From contig CANFOL010000007.1 of NCBI GenBank assembly GCA_947448695.1, positions 1 through 64,000 on the forward strand: a stretch of DNA of 64,000 bases, read 5' to 3'. This document shows, piece after piece, positions 18,053 to 27,516 of this stretch; the first letter of the stretch is position 1, and each line of letters opens with the position of its first letter. Below the pieces are notes generated by a model. The model was given only the letters and a program-made list of their open reading frames with translations, made no database searches and was not told the origin of the DNA. This DNA is from Burkholderiaceae bacterium (GTDB taxonomy: Bacteria > Pseudomonadota > Gammaproteobacteria > Burkholderiales > Burkholderiaceae). The translations under genes and the position numbers were made by a program.

Positions 18053-19134
18053 TCGATTTTTCAGGCACACTTTTGCAGTGGAGCAAACTTCATGGAAGAA
18101 CTGGATTACCTTGGCAAAATCAAAAAGACCCCTATAAAGTATGGTTATCAGAAATTATGTTGCAGCAAACTCAGGTTGCAACTGTCAAAGAGCGATACAT
18201 TGAGTTCATACAAGTTTTTCCAACTGTGCGAGATCTTGCAAGGGCATCACAAGACCAAGTGATGGCTCTATGGGCAGGCCTTGGGTACTATACAAGAGCC
18301 AGAAATTTACATGCCTGTGCCAAGATGTTAGAGGAGCAATTTGATGGGCAGTTCCCAGAGTCTGCAGCAAGCTTAGTAAGCTTGCCTGGAATCGGTATGT
18401 CCACTGCTGCAGCAATCGCCTCATTTTGTTTTGGTGAAAGGATTAGTATCTTAGACGCCAATGTAAAAAGACTTCTCGCAAGGTTTTTGGGTGTTGAAGA
18501 AGATGTTAAGAAAGCACTCGTACATCACGAATTGTGGCAAAAAGCGCAAACTTTAGTGCCAAGAAAAAAAGAAGATATGCCTGCGTATACCCAAGCCTTA
18601 ATGGATTTTGGGGCAACCGTTTGCACCCCCAAAAGTCCAAAATGTTCGAATTGTGTTTTTCAGACTTCATGTACAGCATTTGCGCAATCTAAAGTTAGTA
18701 TGATTCCACTGCAAGTCAAAAAAGTGAAAAATAAAATTGTGCAATCAGAGATGCTCTTTATTTTGGCAAATCAACAGGTCTTATTCGAATTAAGGCCAGC
18801 GAAGGGGATTTGGGGTGGCTTGTGGAGTTTGCCAGAGTCAAGCTGGGTTGAAGCGATTGAAGCACCTTCAAAGCCATTGCAACTTTCAATTAGAGATTTC
18901 CAGGGGTTACCAGTTGACTTGCTTGAGCTGTCATATAAGAACGCAAAATTATTAGCACCGAGGAGACATGTTTTTACGCATCGTACTTTATATTTTCAAA
19001 TACGAATCGTTAAGTTATCAGAAAAATTTGATTTAAATACAAATCATTATCAGTGGGTAAATATTTCTGAATGTGAGCACTTAGGATTACCAACACCCAT
19101 TAGACAATGGGTTAATGATTATTTATTGTCTTGA
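18049..19134 (+). CDS. mutY: Adenine DNA glycosylase
   Basis: A glycosylase of about 361 residues that removes adenine mispaired with 8-oxoguanine. The helix-hairpin-helix SLPGIGMSTAAAIASF leads to the catalytic Asp in ISILDANVKR. The iron-sulfur cysteines are in CTPKSPKCSNCVFQTSC (C-x6-C-x2-C-x5-C), and a NUDIX-like C-terminal domain recognises 8-oxoG. I place the start at the GTG at 18049, overlapping the mutM stop, because codons before it only read through mutM. The last 16 bases overlap rapZ on the opposite strand. Confidence 0.94.
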   Translation: MIDFSGTLLQWSKLHGRTGLPWQNQKDPYKVWLSEIMLQQTQVATVKERYIEFIQVFPTVRDLARASQDQVMALWAGLGYYTRARNLHACAKMLEEQFDGQFPESAASLVSLPGIGMSTAAAIASFCFGERISILDANVKRLLARFLGVEEDVKKALVHHELWQKAQTLVPRKKEDMPAYTQALMDFGATVCTPKSPKCSNCVFQTSCTAFAQSKVSMIPLQVKKVKNKIVQSEMLFILANQQVLFELRPAKGIWGGLWSLPESSWVEAIEAPSKPLQLSIRDFQGLPVDLLELSYKNAKLLAPRRHVFTHRTLYFQIRIVKLSEKFDLNTNHYQWVNISECEHLGLPTPIRQWVNDYLLS

Positions 19135-20018
19135 GATACTTTGAGATGATGATTTAGTTCTCTATGACGTTTTAAGATAGCCATTGATTTAAAAATTTCT
19201 TCAGAGCTTTGAAGGCATTCTTTATAAAGCTCATTCACCATGGCAACGGATCTGTGTTGCCCACCTGTACAGCCGATACCAATCGTCAAATAGCTTCGAC
19301 CATCAATTTGATACTTAGGAATCCATCGATAAAGAAAATCATAAATATCTTTTTTTAAATCTACAAATTCTGAATGTGAGTTTAAAAATTCTTTTACTGC
19401 TTCATCATTGCCGGTTAAATGACGAAGCGAATTTTCATAGAAAGGATTTGGAATACAGCGCATATCAAAAATAAGATCGACATCTTGAGGTATGCCGTGC
19501 TTGTATCCAAAGGACTCAAATAAAAGTGTCAGACCCTGAATTTTTTCCTGAACAAAATCCTTTACCCACAGCTTAAGGGTATTTGAGGATAAATTCGTTG
19601 TATCTATGTGATGCCCAATACTACTCATACTCGATAGTAATTCACGCTCTAAATTAATCGCTTCAATTAATGAGTACTCAGATTGATTATTGACCTGAAT
19701 TGATAAAGGGTGGCGCCTTCTGGTTTCGGAAAAACGATTAACCAAAGTTGTTGTTGAGGCATCTAAAAATAAAACCGTAATTTCATATTTGGTTTTTAAT
19801 TTGGCGATGATAGAAGGTAGATCTTGAATAGAGTTTCCCTGCCTGCCATCAATTGCAATTGCGACTAGATGATTTTTAATTGGATCTAGGCCTAGAATTA
19901 AATTTTCTAGCAGATTGACGGGTAAATTATCAATACAATTAAATCCTGCATCCTCTAAGGCTCGAATGACAACAGACTTCCCCGCCCCTGAAGTGCCTGA
20001 AATAATAAAGACATTCAT
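19119..20018 (-). CDS. rapZ: RNase adapter protein RapZ (YvcJ family nucleotide-binding)
   Basis: A 299-residue P-loop protein. The N-terminal Walker A is GTSGAGKS, followed by ALEDAGFNCIDNLPVNLL, and the C-terminal domain has IGIGCTGGQHRSVAMV. In E. coli RapZ presents the small RNA GlmZ to RNase E in control of amino-sugar synthesis; whether that role holds here is unknown. It follows hprK with a 1-nt overlap in a PTS-related gene group (hprK-ptsN-hpf). Confidence 0.95.
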   Translation of the reverse strand: MNVFIISGTSGAGKSVVIRALEDAGFNCIDNLPVNLLENLILGLDPIKNHLVAIAIDGRQGNSIQDLPSIIAKLKTKYEITVLFLDASTTTLVNRFSETRRRHPLSIQVNNQSEYSLIEAINLERELLSSMSSIGHHIDTTNLSSNTLKLWVKDFVQEKIQGLTLLFESFGYKHGIPQDVDLIFDMRCIPNPFYENSLRHLTGNDEAVKEFLNSHSEFVDLKKDIYDFLYRWIPKYQIDGRSYLTIGIGCTGGQHRSVAMVNELYKECLQSSEEIFKSMAILKRHRELNHHLKVSQDNK

Positions 20019-20992
20019 TACTTAGAACCTTTTGAACCTGCTTCCAAATGCATCATTTCTCGTTGACGTGATACAAAATCATCTAGAGTGTTGATGCCAC
20101 GCAATTGCAAAATTGTATTGCGGACCGCTGCCTCAACTAAAACCGCAAGATTTCGACCAGCAGCCACTTGAATTTTGACAGTACGAATAGGCAAGCCTAA
20201 AACTTCTATAAATTGCGACTCTAGTGGCAAACGTTCAAACTCGCCTTCATTACGACGGACAAGCTGAACAATCAGACGAAGTTTTAATTTTCTTCTTACC
20301 GCGGTTTCACCGAAGATTGTTCGGATATCTAAAAGACCTAAACCCCTTACTTCAAGAAGATCACGCAAAATGCTAGGGCATCTACCCTCAATATAATCAG
20401 GGCCTAATCTAGCAAAATCAACCGCATCATCAGCCACAAGACCATGACCTCTAGAAATCAACTCTAGTCCTAATTCACTTTTACCTAAACCAGAGTCTCC
20501 TGTCAGCAGTACGCCGAGACCTAAAATATCCATAAAAACACCATGCATCGTGATTTTTGGGGCCCCCAATTTGGTAAGGTAAAGCCTTAAGTGGTCAATC
20601 ACTTCAGAAGCGGCTAACGGAGTTGAAAATAGGGGGGTTGATGATCGTTGGCAAAAAAGTTTGATGTCTTCGGTTGGTTCCTCTCCATCTGCAACAATTA
20701 GGCAAGGAGGCCGCATATTGATTAAATCTACTAATTGATGACGTAATTGTGCTTTTTGTAAGCGTTCAAGGTATTGTATCTCTGGCTGACCACAAACTTG
20801 TAATCGACTTGGGTGAATTAAATTCAGGTGACCCACTAAATCTGAGGAGGATGAAGCCTCATCAACTATATGCGGGTCAAAGCAACGATCCGCACCTTCT
20901 TGGCCAGTCACCCAATGTAATTTTAATTCTTCAAAATTTTCATCAAAAATATGCTGCGCACTAATCCCTTTGAGTGACAGTTGCTGAATCAT
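20018..20992 (-). CDS. hprK: HPr kinase/phosphorylase
   Basis: A 324-residue bifunctional enzyme that phosphorylates and dephosphorylates HPr on serine. The C-terminal catalytic domain has the P-loop [28 protein letters not shown] and the family signature [17 protein letters not shown]. The N-terminal domain (residues ~1-130) is the usual HprK N fold. It sits between ptsN and rapZ, as in other betaproteobacteria. Together with PtsN this points to a regulatory rather than sugar-importing PTS, an inference since no EIIBC genes are seen. Confidence 0.96.
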   Translation of the reverse strand: MIQQLSLKGISAQHIFDENFEELKLHWVTGQEGADRCFDPHIVDEASSSSDLVGHLNLIHPSRLQVCGQPEIQYLERLQKAQLRHQLVDLINMRPPCLIVADGEEPTEDIKLFCQRSSTPLFSTPLAASEVIDHLRLYLTKLGAPKITMHGVFMDILGLGVLLTGDSGLGKSELGLELISRGHGLVADDAVDFARLGPDYIEGRCPSILRDLLEVRGLGLLDIRTIFGETAVRRKLKLRLIVQLVRRNEGEFERLPLESQFIEVLGLPIRTVKIQVAAGRNLAVLVEAAVRNTILQLRGINTLDDFVSRQREMMHLEAGSKGSK

Positions 20993-20995
20993 TTT

Positions 20996-21451
20996 TTAAT
21001 GAGTCCTAGCGGTCATTTCAGAAAGAATATTGTCCACGGAGGAGATTTCACGTAACAAAGAGCGCTTTGATTTATCAGCCAAGATCTGAGCAATTTCAGA
21101 AAGTAGTTCTAGGTGTTTTTGTGTAGCAGCTTCAGGAACTAATAAAAAAATGACAATATCAACAGCGATTTGGTCGGAGGTTTTAAAGTCAATTCCCTGG
21201 GAAAGCCTATAAAAGCTTGCATGCGCTTCTTTGAGGCCTTTAACCCGGCCATGAGGAATTGCTACACCTACCCCGAGGCCTGTAGAACCTAACGATTCTC
21301 TAGCCTGTAAACATTCATAAATTAATTTTTTGGGGAGATCTGTAACGGAAGCAAATTGCGAACTCGCTAGAGAAAATAAATCATTAATGTCTTTTACTTC
21401 GACATCAAGATAGATTTCATTAGTAGGTAGTATCTCTGCGAGTTCACTCAT
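20996..21451 (-). CDS. ptsN: PTS IIA-like nitrogen regulatory protein PtsN (EIIA-Ntr)
   Basis: A 151-residue EIIA domain of the fructose/mannitol type. The phospho-accepting histidine is in GLGVGVAIPHGRVKGL. It would receive phosphate from NPr/HPr and act as a regulator. The stop lies 3 bases before hprK and the start 7 bases after hpf. rpoN, with which this cluster is named and usually associated, is not adjacent here. Confidence 0.94.
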   Translation of the reverse strand: MSELAEILPTNEIYLDVEVKDINDLFSLASSQFASVTDLPKKLIYECLQARESLGSTGLGVGVAIPHGRVKGLKEAHASFYRLSQGIDFKTSDQIAVDIVIFLLVPEAATQKHLELLSEIAQILADKSKRSLLREISSVDNILSEMTARTH

Positions 21452-21458
21452 TTCCTTA

Positions 21459-21815
21459 TTATAGATTCATCCCTGCACTATCTGCTGAAAAATGCTTCAT
21501 TGCAACAGGATGGTGATGATTTTTAACCTTTTCTTTGACTTTAATTATTTGTTTATCTAACTTAGCGACTGCTAAGTCGATTGCTTGATAGAGATTTTCG
21601 TGATGGGATACGGCAAAAAGATCCTTGCCCTTGATATGTATGCTGAGTTCTGCAGACTGCCGCAATTCTTTTTCGTGGGCTTTTTCAACACCAAGTATTG
21701 CATTTATTTGGATAATCTGATCAAAATGCCGCTTAATGACTTTTAACTTTTCTTGCAAGTGTTCTTTTAAGCTGGGAGTTACTTCAACGTGATGGCTTTG
21801 AATAATGACTTTCAT
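21459..21815 (-). CDS. hpf: Ribosome hibernation promoting factor, short form
   Basis: A 118-residue protein of the HPF/YfiA family that binds the 30S decoding region and promotes dimer formation of idle ribosomes. The fold elements SHHVEVTPSLKEHLQEKLKVIKRHF and GKDLFAVSHHENLYQAIDLAVAKLDKQI are typical, and the long-form C-terminal dimerisation domain is absent. It precedes ptsN. A 129-bp gap separates it from lptB; a weak promoter-like TTGAAT, 15 nt, TATAAA is at 21839-21865 on the minus strand. Confidence 0.94.
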   Translation of the reverse strand: MKVIIQSHHVEVTPSLKEHLQEKLKVIKRHFDQIIQINAILGVEKAHEKELRQSAELSIHIKGKDLFAVSHHENLYQAIDLAVAKLDKQIIKVKEKVKNHHHPVAMKHFSADSAGMNL

Positions 21816-21944
21816 ACATTCCCCAATAAGTGTGACGGTTTATAAAATTGACATAAGCAATTCAACTACGACCTACCTACCATTCCCTACATTTACAGAT
21901 TAGCAGTCCTTGTTCAAAAAGCCAAGCACTGAATGAGAATAAAT

Positions 21945-22706
21945 TTACATACGGAAATTTTCACCAAGATAAACGCGTCTGACGCTTTCATTCTCGATAA
22001 TTTCACTTGGAAGCCCTTGCGCTAACACACTACCCTCACTGATGATGTAGGCATGATCACAAATACCAAGAGTTTCTCTCACATTATGATCAGTAATGAG
22101 AACGCCAATGTTGCGCTCTTTTAAAAATCGAATAATCCGCTGAATTTCACCAACTGCAATGGGATCAACACCCGCAAATGGCTCATCTAAAAGGATAAAT
22201 TTAGGATTAGTTGCTAAAGCGCGAGCAATTTCAACCCTTCTTCTTTCTCCACCAGATAATGAAAGAGCTTGATTATCTCTGAGGTGAGGTATCTGGAGTT
22301 CATCTAGTAATTCATTAAGTTTGGCATTCATAGTACTTTTAGTAAGACGCTTACCATTAGCCGAAGATTGCAGTTCTAATACCGCTTGAATATTTTCTGC
22401 AACGGTTAATTTCCGAAAAATAGATACTTCTTGCGGTAAATATGAAAGACCTCTATGGGATCTTTCATGAATCGGCAGGCCACTTATAATTTTATTATCT
22501 AAGGATATAGTTCCTTTGTCCGCTGGCACTAAGCCTACGATCATATAGAAAGAGGTTGTTTTTCCGGCTCCATTAGGGCCTAACAGACCTACAATCTCCC
22601 CAGTTTTAACCTCTAGACCGACATCGCGAACAACGGTTCGTTTTCCATAAGTTTTTTGTAATCCTTGGGCAATTAGGGAGGATTGGTTTTGTTGTACAAG
22701 ACTCAT
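21945..22706 (-). CDS. lptB: LPS export ABC transporter ATP-binding protein
   Basis: A 253-residue cytoplasmic ATPase that powers lipopolysaccharide transport with LptF/LptG and LptC. Walker [10 protein letters not shown], signature [15 protein letters not shown], Walker [14 protein letters not shown] and the switch histidine ([10 protein letters not shown]) are all present. It overlaps lptA by 4 nt at its start. In many proteobacteria rpoN follows lptB; here hpf follows instead. Confidence 0.96.
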   Translation of the reverse strand: MSLVQQNQSSLIAQGLQKTYGKRTVVRDVGLEVKTGEIVGLLGPNGAGKTTSFYMIVGLVPADKGTISLDNKIISGLPIHERSHRGLSYLPQEVSIFRKLTVAENIQAVLELQSSANGKRLTKSTMNAKLNELLDELQIPHLRDNQALSLSGGERRRVEIARALATNPKFILLDEPFAGVDPIAVGEIQRIIRFLKERNIGVLITDHNVRETLGICDHAYIISEGSVLAQGLPSEIIENESVRRVYLGENFRM

Positions 22707-23269
22707 TTTTTGGTATTTTGCAATTCAATTTTAGTATTTTGTCTAGGCGATAGTACAGAACGGGTTGGTTTATTTAGTTCTTTACTAACGGCTCTATATT
22801 CTTCGTTAAATAAATCATAATTGATTTCATCTGCCACTAGTTTGTCGATCGATCGAAGACCCTTTCTGCGATTAGTATAAGCCTGACCAGATAAAAGAAG
22901 TTGATCCTTTTTTGCCTCATAAAAGATTAAATCCCCTTCACCATCAATAAATTCAGGATCGGGCTTATCAAGTTGTTGAGTAAATGTTGCTAATTCATTA
23001 GCATCGCCTTTTACTGTAACTTGCTGATACCCTTCTGGATCGACAATAATGACAGCCTTTGCACCTTTAATAAGGATGCTACCTTTGATGATCACCACTT
23101 TTCCGGTCAAAATATATTCTTGAGTTACATCATTAAAGTCGGCTCTATCTGAAGAAAGTTTGGTAGGTTGATTTTTATCAGATTTAAGTGCAAATGCCAA
23201 AGGAGTATTAAAAGCTACCGGTAGGCAAAATAAAAGAAGTAAAAGATGATTTGGTAAGCGCATATTCAT
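22703..23269 (-). CDS. lptA: LPS transport periplasmic protein LptA
   Basis: A 188-residue periplasmic beta-jellyroll protein that forms the bridge carrying lipopolysaccharide from LptC to LptD. It has a signal peptide (about residues 1-27) and the OstA-like core with [38 protein letters not shown] and [17 protein letters not shown]. It overlaps lptC and lptB by 4 nt each, so the three genes are probably translationally coupled. Confidence 0.93.
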   Translation of the reverse strand: MNMRLPNHLLLLLFCLPVAFNTPLAFALKSDKNQPTKLSSDRADFNDVTQEYILTGKVVIIKGSILIKGAKAVIIVDPEGYQQVTVKGDANELATFTQQLDKPDPEFIDGEGDLIFYEAKKDQLLLSGQAYTNRRKGLRSIDKLVADEINYDLFNEEYRAVSKELNKPTRSVLSPRQNTKIELQNTKK

Positions 23270-23919
23270 TGAGCAATATTTTTGGAAGTATCGCCGGGCG
23301 CGATAAATCCTTGAACGTTACCAAACATAGACGTGGCTTGATTAACATTATCATAAGTTGCACCTTGACTAGCTGTCATGATTGAATCACCCCGTTGAAT
23401 CCTAATCGGTAAATGAGTTTTCATTTTGTCGTCGTTAATAAAAAACTTTAGATAATTTGACTGTAAATGAAGTAAGGGGTTAATTACTCTTCCAGAGGAA
23501 TTTAATTGTGCTGGACGGCTAATATCAGCATTAATGAATAACTCAATAATATCTAAATCCCCAGTGACATGGGCATTGTTGGCCGTGACGGTTAGGGGCG
23601 GATTCTTTGGATCAAAAAGACGCAATCTCGGTTGAACAATATCAATTGAAGCATCATCTTCATAATGCTTGAATTCTTTCCCTAAAAGACGATATTTGGT
23701 TGTGCCATCAGGATTAACAACCGTTAGTCTTGCATTGGTAAAAATATAGTCAGGCTTATGGTTTTTAACACGTGGTGGTTGAGCTTGCTCGTCAACAATA
23801 TTTTTCTCGAGAAACCAAAATGAGGCTAAAGTGAGCAAGCCCATAATAATTAGCGGAATAAGTTTTAAGCCCATCTCATAAAGAAGGCCTCCAATATTCG
23901 GAAGTACTCGTATTACCAT
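23266..23919 (-). CDS. lptC: LPS export protein LptC
   Basis: A 217-residue bitopic inner-membrane protein. One transmembrane helix at about residues 18-37 is followed by a periplasmic domain with PDYIFTNARLTVVNPDGTTKYRLLGKEFKHYEDD, the typical LptC start. It links LptB2FG to LptA. Sequence conservation in this family is low, but the place between kdsC and lptA makes the call firm. It overlaps kdsC by one base. Confidence 0.93.
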   Translation of the reverse strand: MVIRVLPNIGGLLYEMGLKLIPLIIMGLLTLASFWFLEKNIVDEQAQPPRVKNHKPDYIFTNARLTVVNPDGTTKYRLLGKEFKHYEDDASIDIVQPRLRLFDPKNPPLTVTANNAHVTGDLDIIELFINADISRPAQLNSSGRVINPLLHLQSNYLKFFINDDKMKTHLPIRIQRGDSIMTASQGATYDNVNQATSMFGNVQGFIAPGDTSKNIAQ

Positions 23920-24482
23920 TATTTTTTGGCTTCAAACAACAAGTCTTGGTAGTGATTTTGAGCCATCAGAATTAAATCGCAGATTTCCCGAATGGCACCT
24001 CTACCGCCATTTTTAGAGCTTACAAAGTGAGCAATTTGTTGAACTTCATGATGTGCATTTGCAGGGGCAGCAGCAAAACGAACTTGGCTTAAAACTGCTA
24101 AGTCAGGCCAATCGTCGCCCATTGCAGCACAATTTTTTGGTTCTAATTGGAGTTGTGTGATTAACTCAATGAAGGTAGATTTTTTATCATCTACGCCCAT
24201 GAAGACGTGTTCAATACCTAAGGCTTGAGCACGCATTTTCACCATAGGAGAATTTCTTCCAGTAATAATGGCAACTTGAATACCTTTAGAAATTAACATT
24301 TTTAAACCATGACCATCAAGACTATCAAAAACTTTCAGATGTTCTACACCGTCAGGGCTGATAAATAATGCGCCATCTGTTAAAACACCATCGACATCTA
24401 AGATAAGTAGTTGAATATCCTGAGCACGTTCAATTGCTTGAGGATAGTTAGAATAGAGATTGGTGTTTAAGGTAGGTTTCAA
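23919..24482 (-). CDS. kdsC: 3-deoxy-D-manno-octulosonate 8-phosphate phosphatase
   Basis: A 187-residue HAD-family phosphatase that makes Kdo for lipopolysaccharide core from Kdo-8-phosphate. The nucleophile motif is LLILDVDGVLTDG, the second motif IITGRNS, and the metal site MGDDWPDLAVL. The length and lack of a cap domain fit the KdsC family. It is 13 bp downstream of kdsD in the kdsD-kdsC-lptC-lptA-lptB order common in proteobacteria. Confidence 0.96.
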   Translation of the reverse strand: MKPTLNTNLYSNYPQAIERAQDIQLLILDVDGVLTDGALFISPDGVEHLKVFDSLDGHGLKMLISKGIQVAIITGRNSPMVKMRAQALGIEHVFMGVDDKKSTFIELITQLQLEPKNCAAMGDDWPDLAVLSQVRFAAAPANAHHEVQQIAHFVSSKNGGRGAIREICDLILMAQNHYQDLLFEAKK

Positions 24483-24495
24483 GATATGCTTTTAT

Positions 24496-25491
24496 TTAAA
24501 TAATTTTGGAGGCTAACAAGTCATGTAAATTTAAGGCCCCTTCTAATTGACCCTTTTCATCAACTACGATCAGATGATTAACTCTAAATCTTTCCATCAT
24601 TTCCACAGCTTGGGCCACTAGAATATTCTTAGATGTGGTTTTGGGATTTTTAGTAATAACATCTCTAAGTTGTATTGACTCCAAGTCCAAAGTCTTTTCT
24701 AAAAGCCTACGTAAATCACCATCTGTAAAAATACCTAAAACCTGATTGGATTCATCAACAACCACGGTCATACCAAGACGTTTTTTAGAAATCTCTAAGA
24801 GGGCTTCTTTTAATGGAGCTTGAATACTTGTTTTTGGCACATCATCGCCAGATCGCATGACGTCTTTTACATAAGTTAATAAGCGTTTACCTAGGCTTCC
24901 ACCCGGATGTGACCTTGCAAAATCATCTGCACTAAAATTTTTGGCATCTAAAAGAACAACAGCTAAGGCATCTCCCATGACTAAACTGGCTGTTGTACTA
25001 GTTGTTGGAGCAAGATTCAATGGACAAGCTTCTTTTGCAACAGAAACATCAAGATGAACATCGGCAAGCTCCGCTAATTTTGAATGTGGATTGCCAGTCA
25101 TTGCAATTAATTTGGCCCCCATTCTTTTGACAAGTGGAACTATCGTTAATAGTTCAGCCGTTTCCCCAGAATAGGAAAGTGCTAAAAAAACATCAGATTG
25201 TTGAACCATGCCGAGGTCGCCATGACTAGCCTCTGCTGGATGTACAAAAAATGCAGGGGATCCGGTAGATGCAAAAGTCGCAGCTATTTTATTGGCGATA
25301 TGGCCTGACTTACCTATTCCAGAAACAACGATTCTGCCATTACAGGCCAATAACAAACTAATGGCTTTGGTAAATGACTGTTGAAATGTATTATCAGAGA
25401 ACTTATTCAGAAGTTGAAAAATTCCCTGATTTTCAATTTCCAGGGTATCTTTTGCTAACTGAATGTAATGTTCATTAACTTTGTCTATCAT
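24496..25491 (-). CDS. kdsD: Arabinose-5-phosphate isomerase (SIS and CBS domains)
   Basis: A 331-residue enzyme that converts ribulose-5-phosphate to arabinose-5-phosphate, the first step to Kdo. The SIS domain (residues ~35-170) has VVSGIGKSGHIANKIAATFASTGSPAFFVHPAEASHGDLGM, followed by two CBS domains (about 205-325). I start it at the ATG at 25491 (MIDKVNEHYIQ) rather than an in-frame ATG at 25521, which would run into the divergent antiporter gene. Only 12 bp separate the two start codons. Confidence 0.94.
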   Translation of the reverse strand: MIDKVNEHYIQLAKDTLEIENQGIFQLLNKFSDNTFQQSFTKAISLLLACNGRIVVSGIGKSGHIANKIAATFASTGSPAFFVHPAEASHGDLGMVQQSDVFLALSYSGETAELLTIVPLVKRMGAKLIAMTGNPHSKLAELADVHLDVSVAKEACPLNLAPTTSTTASLVMGDALAVVLLDAKNFSADDFARSHPGGSLGKRLLTYVKDVMRSGDDVPKTSIQAPLKEALLEISKKRLGMTVVVDESNQVLGIFTDGDLRRLLEKTLDLESIQLRDVITKNPKTTSKNILVAQAVEMMERFRVNHLIVVDEKGQLEGALNLHDLLASKII

Positions 25492-25503
25492 AGTAGCTAG
25501 TAT

Positions 25504-27516
25504 ATGCCTTCTATCTTGCAAATTATCTTAACTTTACTTGCCTGCGCTTTAGGTGGGGTATTACTCGCAAGAATTTTTAAGCTACCCTCCATACTTGGGT
25601 ATTTAATGGTTGGATTAGCCATTGGACCGCACGCGCTCGGATTTGCACCTGACTCAGAAACAGTAAAAGATATTGCAGAATTTGGAGTCGTTTTTCTCAT
25701 GTTTTCAATAGGCCTTGAATTCAATCTTACCAAATTGATGACCATGCGTCACATCGTCTTTGGATTTGGAGTTAGCCAAGTATTTTTAACCATGTTACTT
25801 GCTATACCTGCAGGATATTTTATGCGCTTTGTTCTTCCAATTGTACTGCCTTGGCATGTATTGTTTGCACTTGGGGGTGCTTTGGCAATGTCTTCTACTG
25901 CAATTGTTGTAAAAGCGTTAACAGAAAAAGGTGAACTTGATACGGAACATGGAAAAAATGTTCTTGGGGTTTTGCTGTTTCAGGATCTCGTTGTTATTTT
26001 ACTTTTAATTTTAATTCCCTCGCTAGGTAAAAATCCAGGCGACATTGTTTTTGCACTTTCGATTGCGGGTATAAAAATCACTGTGGCATTAGTGTTGATA
26101 TTTTTTGTTGGACAAAAAATATTTAGCTCATGGTTTAGGTTAGTCGCAGGCTTTCGATCCCAAGAGCTATTTATGTTGAATGTTTTTTTGATAGCAATTG
26201 GTATGTCAGCAATAACCTATTTTTTTGGGTTGTCGATGGCTTTAGGCGCTTTTATGGCGGGCATGTTGATATCAGAGACGCCTTATCGATACCAGGTTGA
26301 AGAGGGAATTGCCTCATTTAGAGATATTTTATTAGGCCTATTTTTTATTACCGTGGGGATGATGGTAGACATCAATGCCCTTGTAAAGGAATTTCATCTA
26401 GTTTTATTTTTATTCTTCGCAGCTCTACTTTTTAAATTTATCATTATTGCTGGTTTAGCAAGGCGCTTTGGATCTTCCTCGGGAGTGGCAATTCGAACAG
26501 GTATTTGTTTAACGCAGGCAGGTGAATTTGGCTTTGTATTAATTAATCAAATTGATCAATTAGATTGGATTGACCCTAGTTTGTCTCAAGCTGTTTTAGC
26601 CGCAATGTTATTGTCTATGTTAGTTGCGCCTCTATTAATTCAATATAGCAATACTATCGCACTACGCCTTTCAAAAAATGAATGGTTTAGTCAATCGGTG
26701 GATTTAACAAAAATTGTGTCTCAAAGCATCCAAAACGATCAACATGTCATTATTTGTGGATTTGGAGAGACTGGGCAACATGTGGCAACGATGTTAGAAA
26801 ATGAAGGCATTAGTTACATCGCTTTAGACTCAGACCCAACACGTGTTCTCCAAGCAAGTGAAGCGGGTAAATCAGTTGTTTATGGAGTCTCTCAAAGCTC
26901 GAACAATCTCATTGCTGCAGGGATTGTTCGTGCAAAAGCAATTGTGATCACTTTTCGATCTGTTCAAGAGTCAATTAAAGTGATACAAAAAATTGAAGAG
27001 TTGAATCCGGGTATTCCAATTTTAGCTCGAGCAAAAGATGATGCAGAAATGAATAAATTAATTTTGGCAGGAGCAACACAAGTTATCCCTGAAAAAGCTG
27101 AGGGTAGTGTTATGTTAGCTGCACAAGTATTATCTTTAGCGGGGGTTCCTTTGCGCCGTGTTATGAGGCGTGTTAGTGAGGCAAGAGAAGATCGTTATGG
27201 AAAATTACGAGGATATTTTCCAAGTAATGATGAAGAGGGCGCTGATGATGTTGATGCCATTCGATTAAGTACTATTCATTTGAAATCTCAAATGAATGGA
27301 GTTAATAAAAACTTAGAGTGGATAGAAAGTCTTGGAGTAGTGGTACAAAATGTTAGGCGAAAACTTGATGGAAATAAAGCATATAAAAAATTAGAACCTT
27401 CTTTAGAGTTACTTTTGGAGTCAGAAGATATTATTGTTTTGGCAGGCAATATTGAAACATTACATCAAGCTGAAAAATTAATTACAAAGACCATCAAACT
27501 TAAAGTAAAGGCTTGA
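25504..27516 (+). CDS. Kef-type monovalent cation:proton antiporter with TrkA domains
   Basis: A 670-residue CPA2-family transporter. The N-terminal ~390 residues hold about 12 membrane helices, including [17 protein letters not shown] and [17 protein letters not shown] TrkA-N domain (about 410-530) starts with [18 protein letters not shown], a dinucleotide-binding loop, and a TrkA-C domain (about 580-665) follows. Potassium/proton exchange is the family role; the exact ion cannot be told. The start is very close to kdsD, and the last 17 bases overlap uvrA on the other strand. Confidence 0.9.
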   Translation: MPSILQIILTLLACALGGVLLARIFKLPSILGYLMVGLAIGPHALGFAPDSETVKDIAEFGVVFLMFSIGLEFNLTKLMTMRHIVFGFGVSQVFLTMLLAIPAGYFMRFVLPIVLPWHVLFALGGALAMSSTAIVVKALTEKGELDTEHGKNVLGVLLFQDLVVILLLILIPSLGKNPGDIVFALSIAGIKITVALVLIFFVGQKIFSSWFRLVAGFRSQELFMLNVFLIAIGMSAITYFFGLSMALGAFMAGMLISETPYRYQVEEGIASFRDILLGLFFITVGMMVDINALVKEFHLVLFLFFAALLFKFIIIAGLARRFGSSSGVAIRTGICLTQAGEFGFVLINQIDQLDWIDPSLSQAVLAAMLLSMLVAPLLIQYSNTIALRLSKNEWFSQSVDLTKIVSQSIQNDQHVIICGFGETGQHVATMLENEGISYIALDSDPTRVLQASEAGKSVVYGVSQSSNNLIAAGIVRAKAIVITFRSVQESIKVIQKIEELNPGIPILARAKDDAEMNKLILAGATQVIPEKAEGSVMLAAQVLSLAGVPLRRVMRRVSEAREDRYGKLRGYFPSNDEEGADDVDAIRLSTIHLKSQMNGVNKNLEWIESLGVVVQNVRRKLDGNKAYKKLEPSLELLLESEDIIVLAGNIETLHQAEKLITKTIKLKVKA

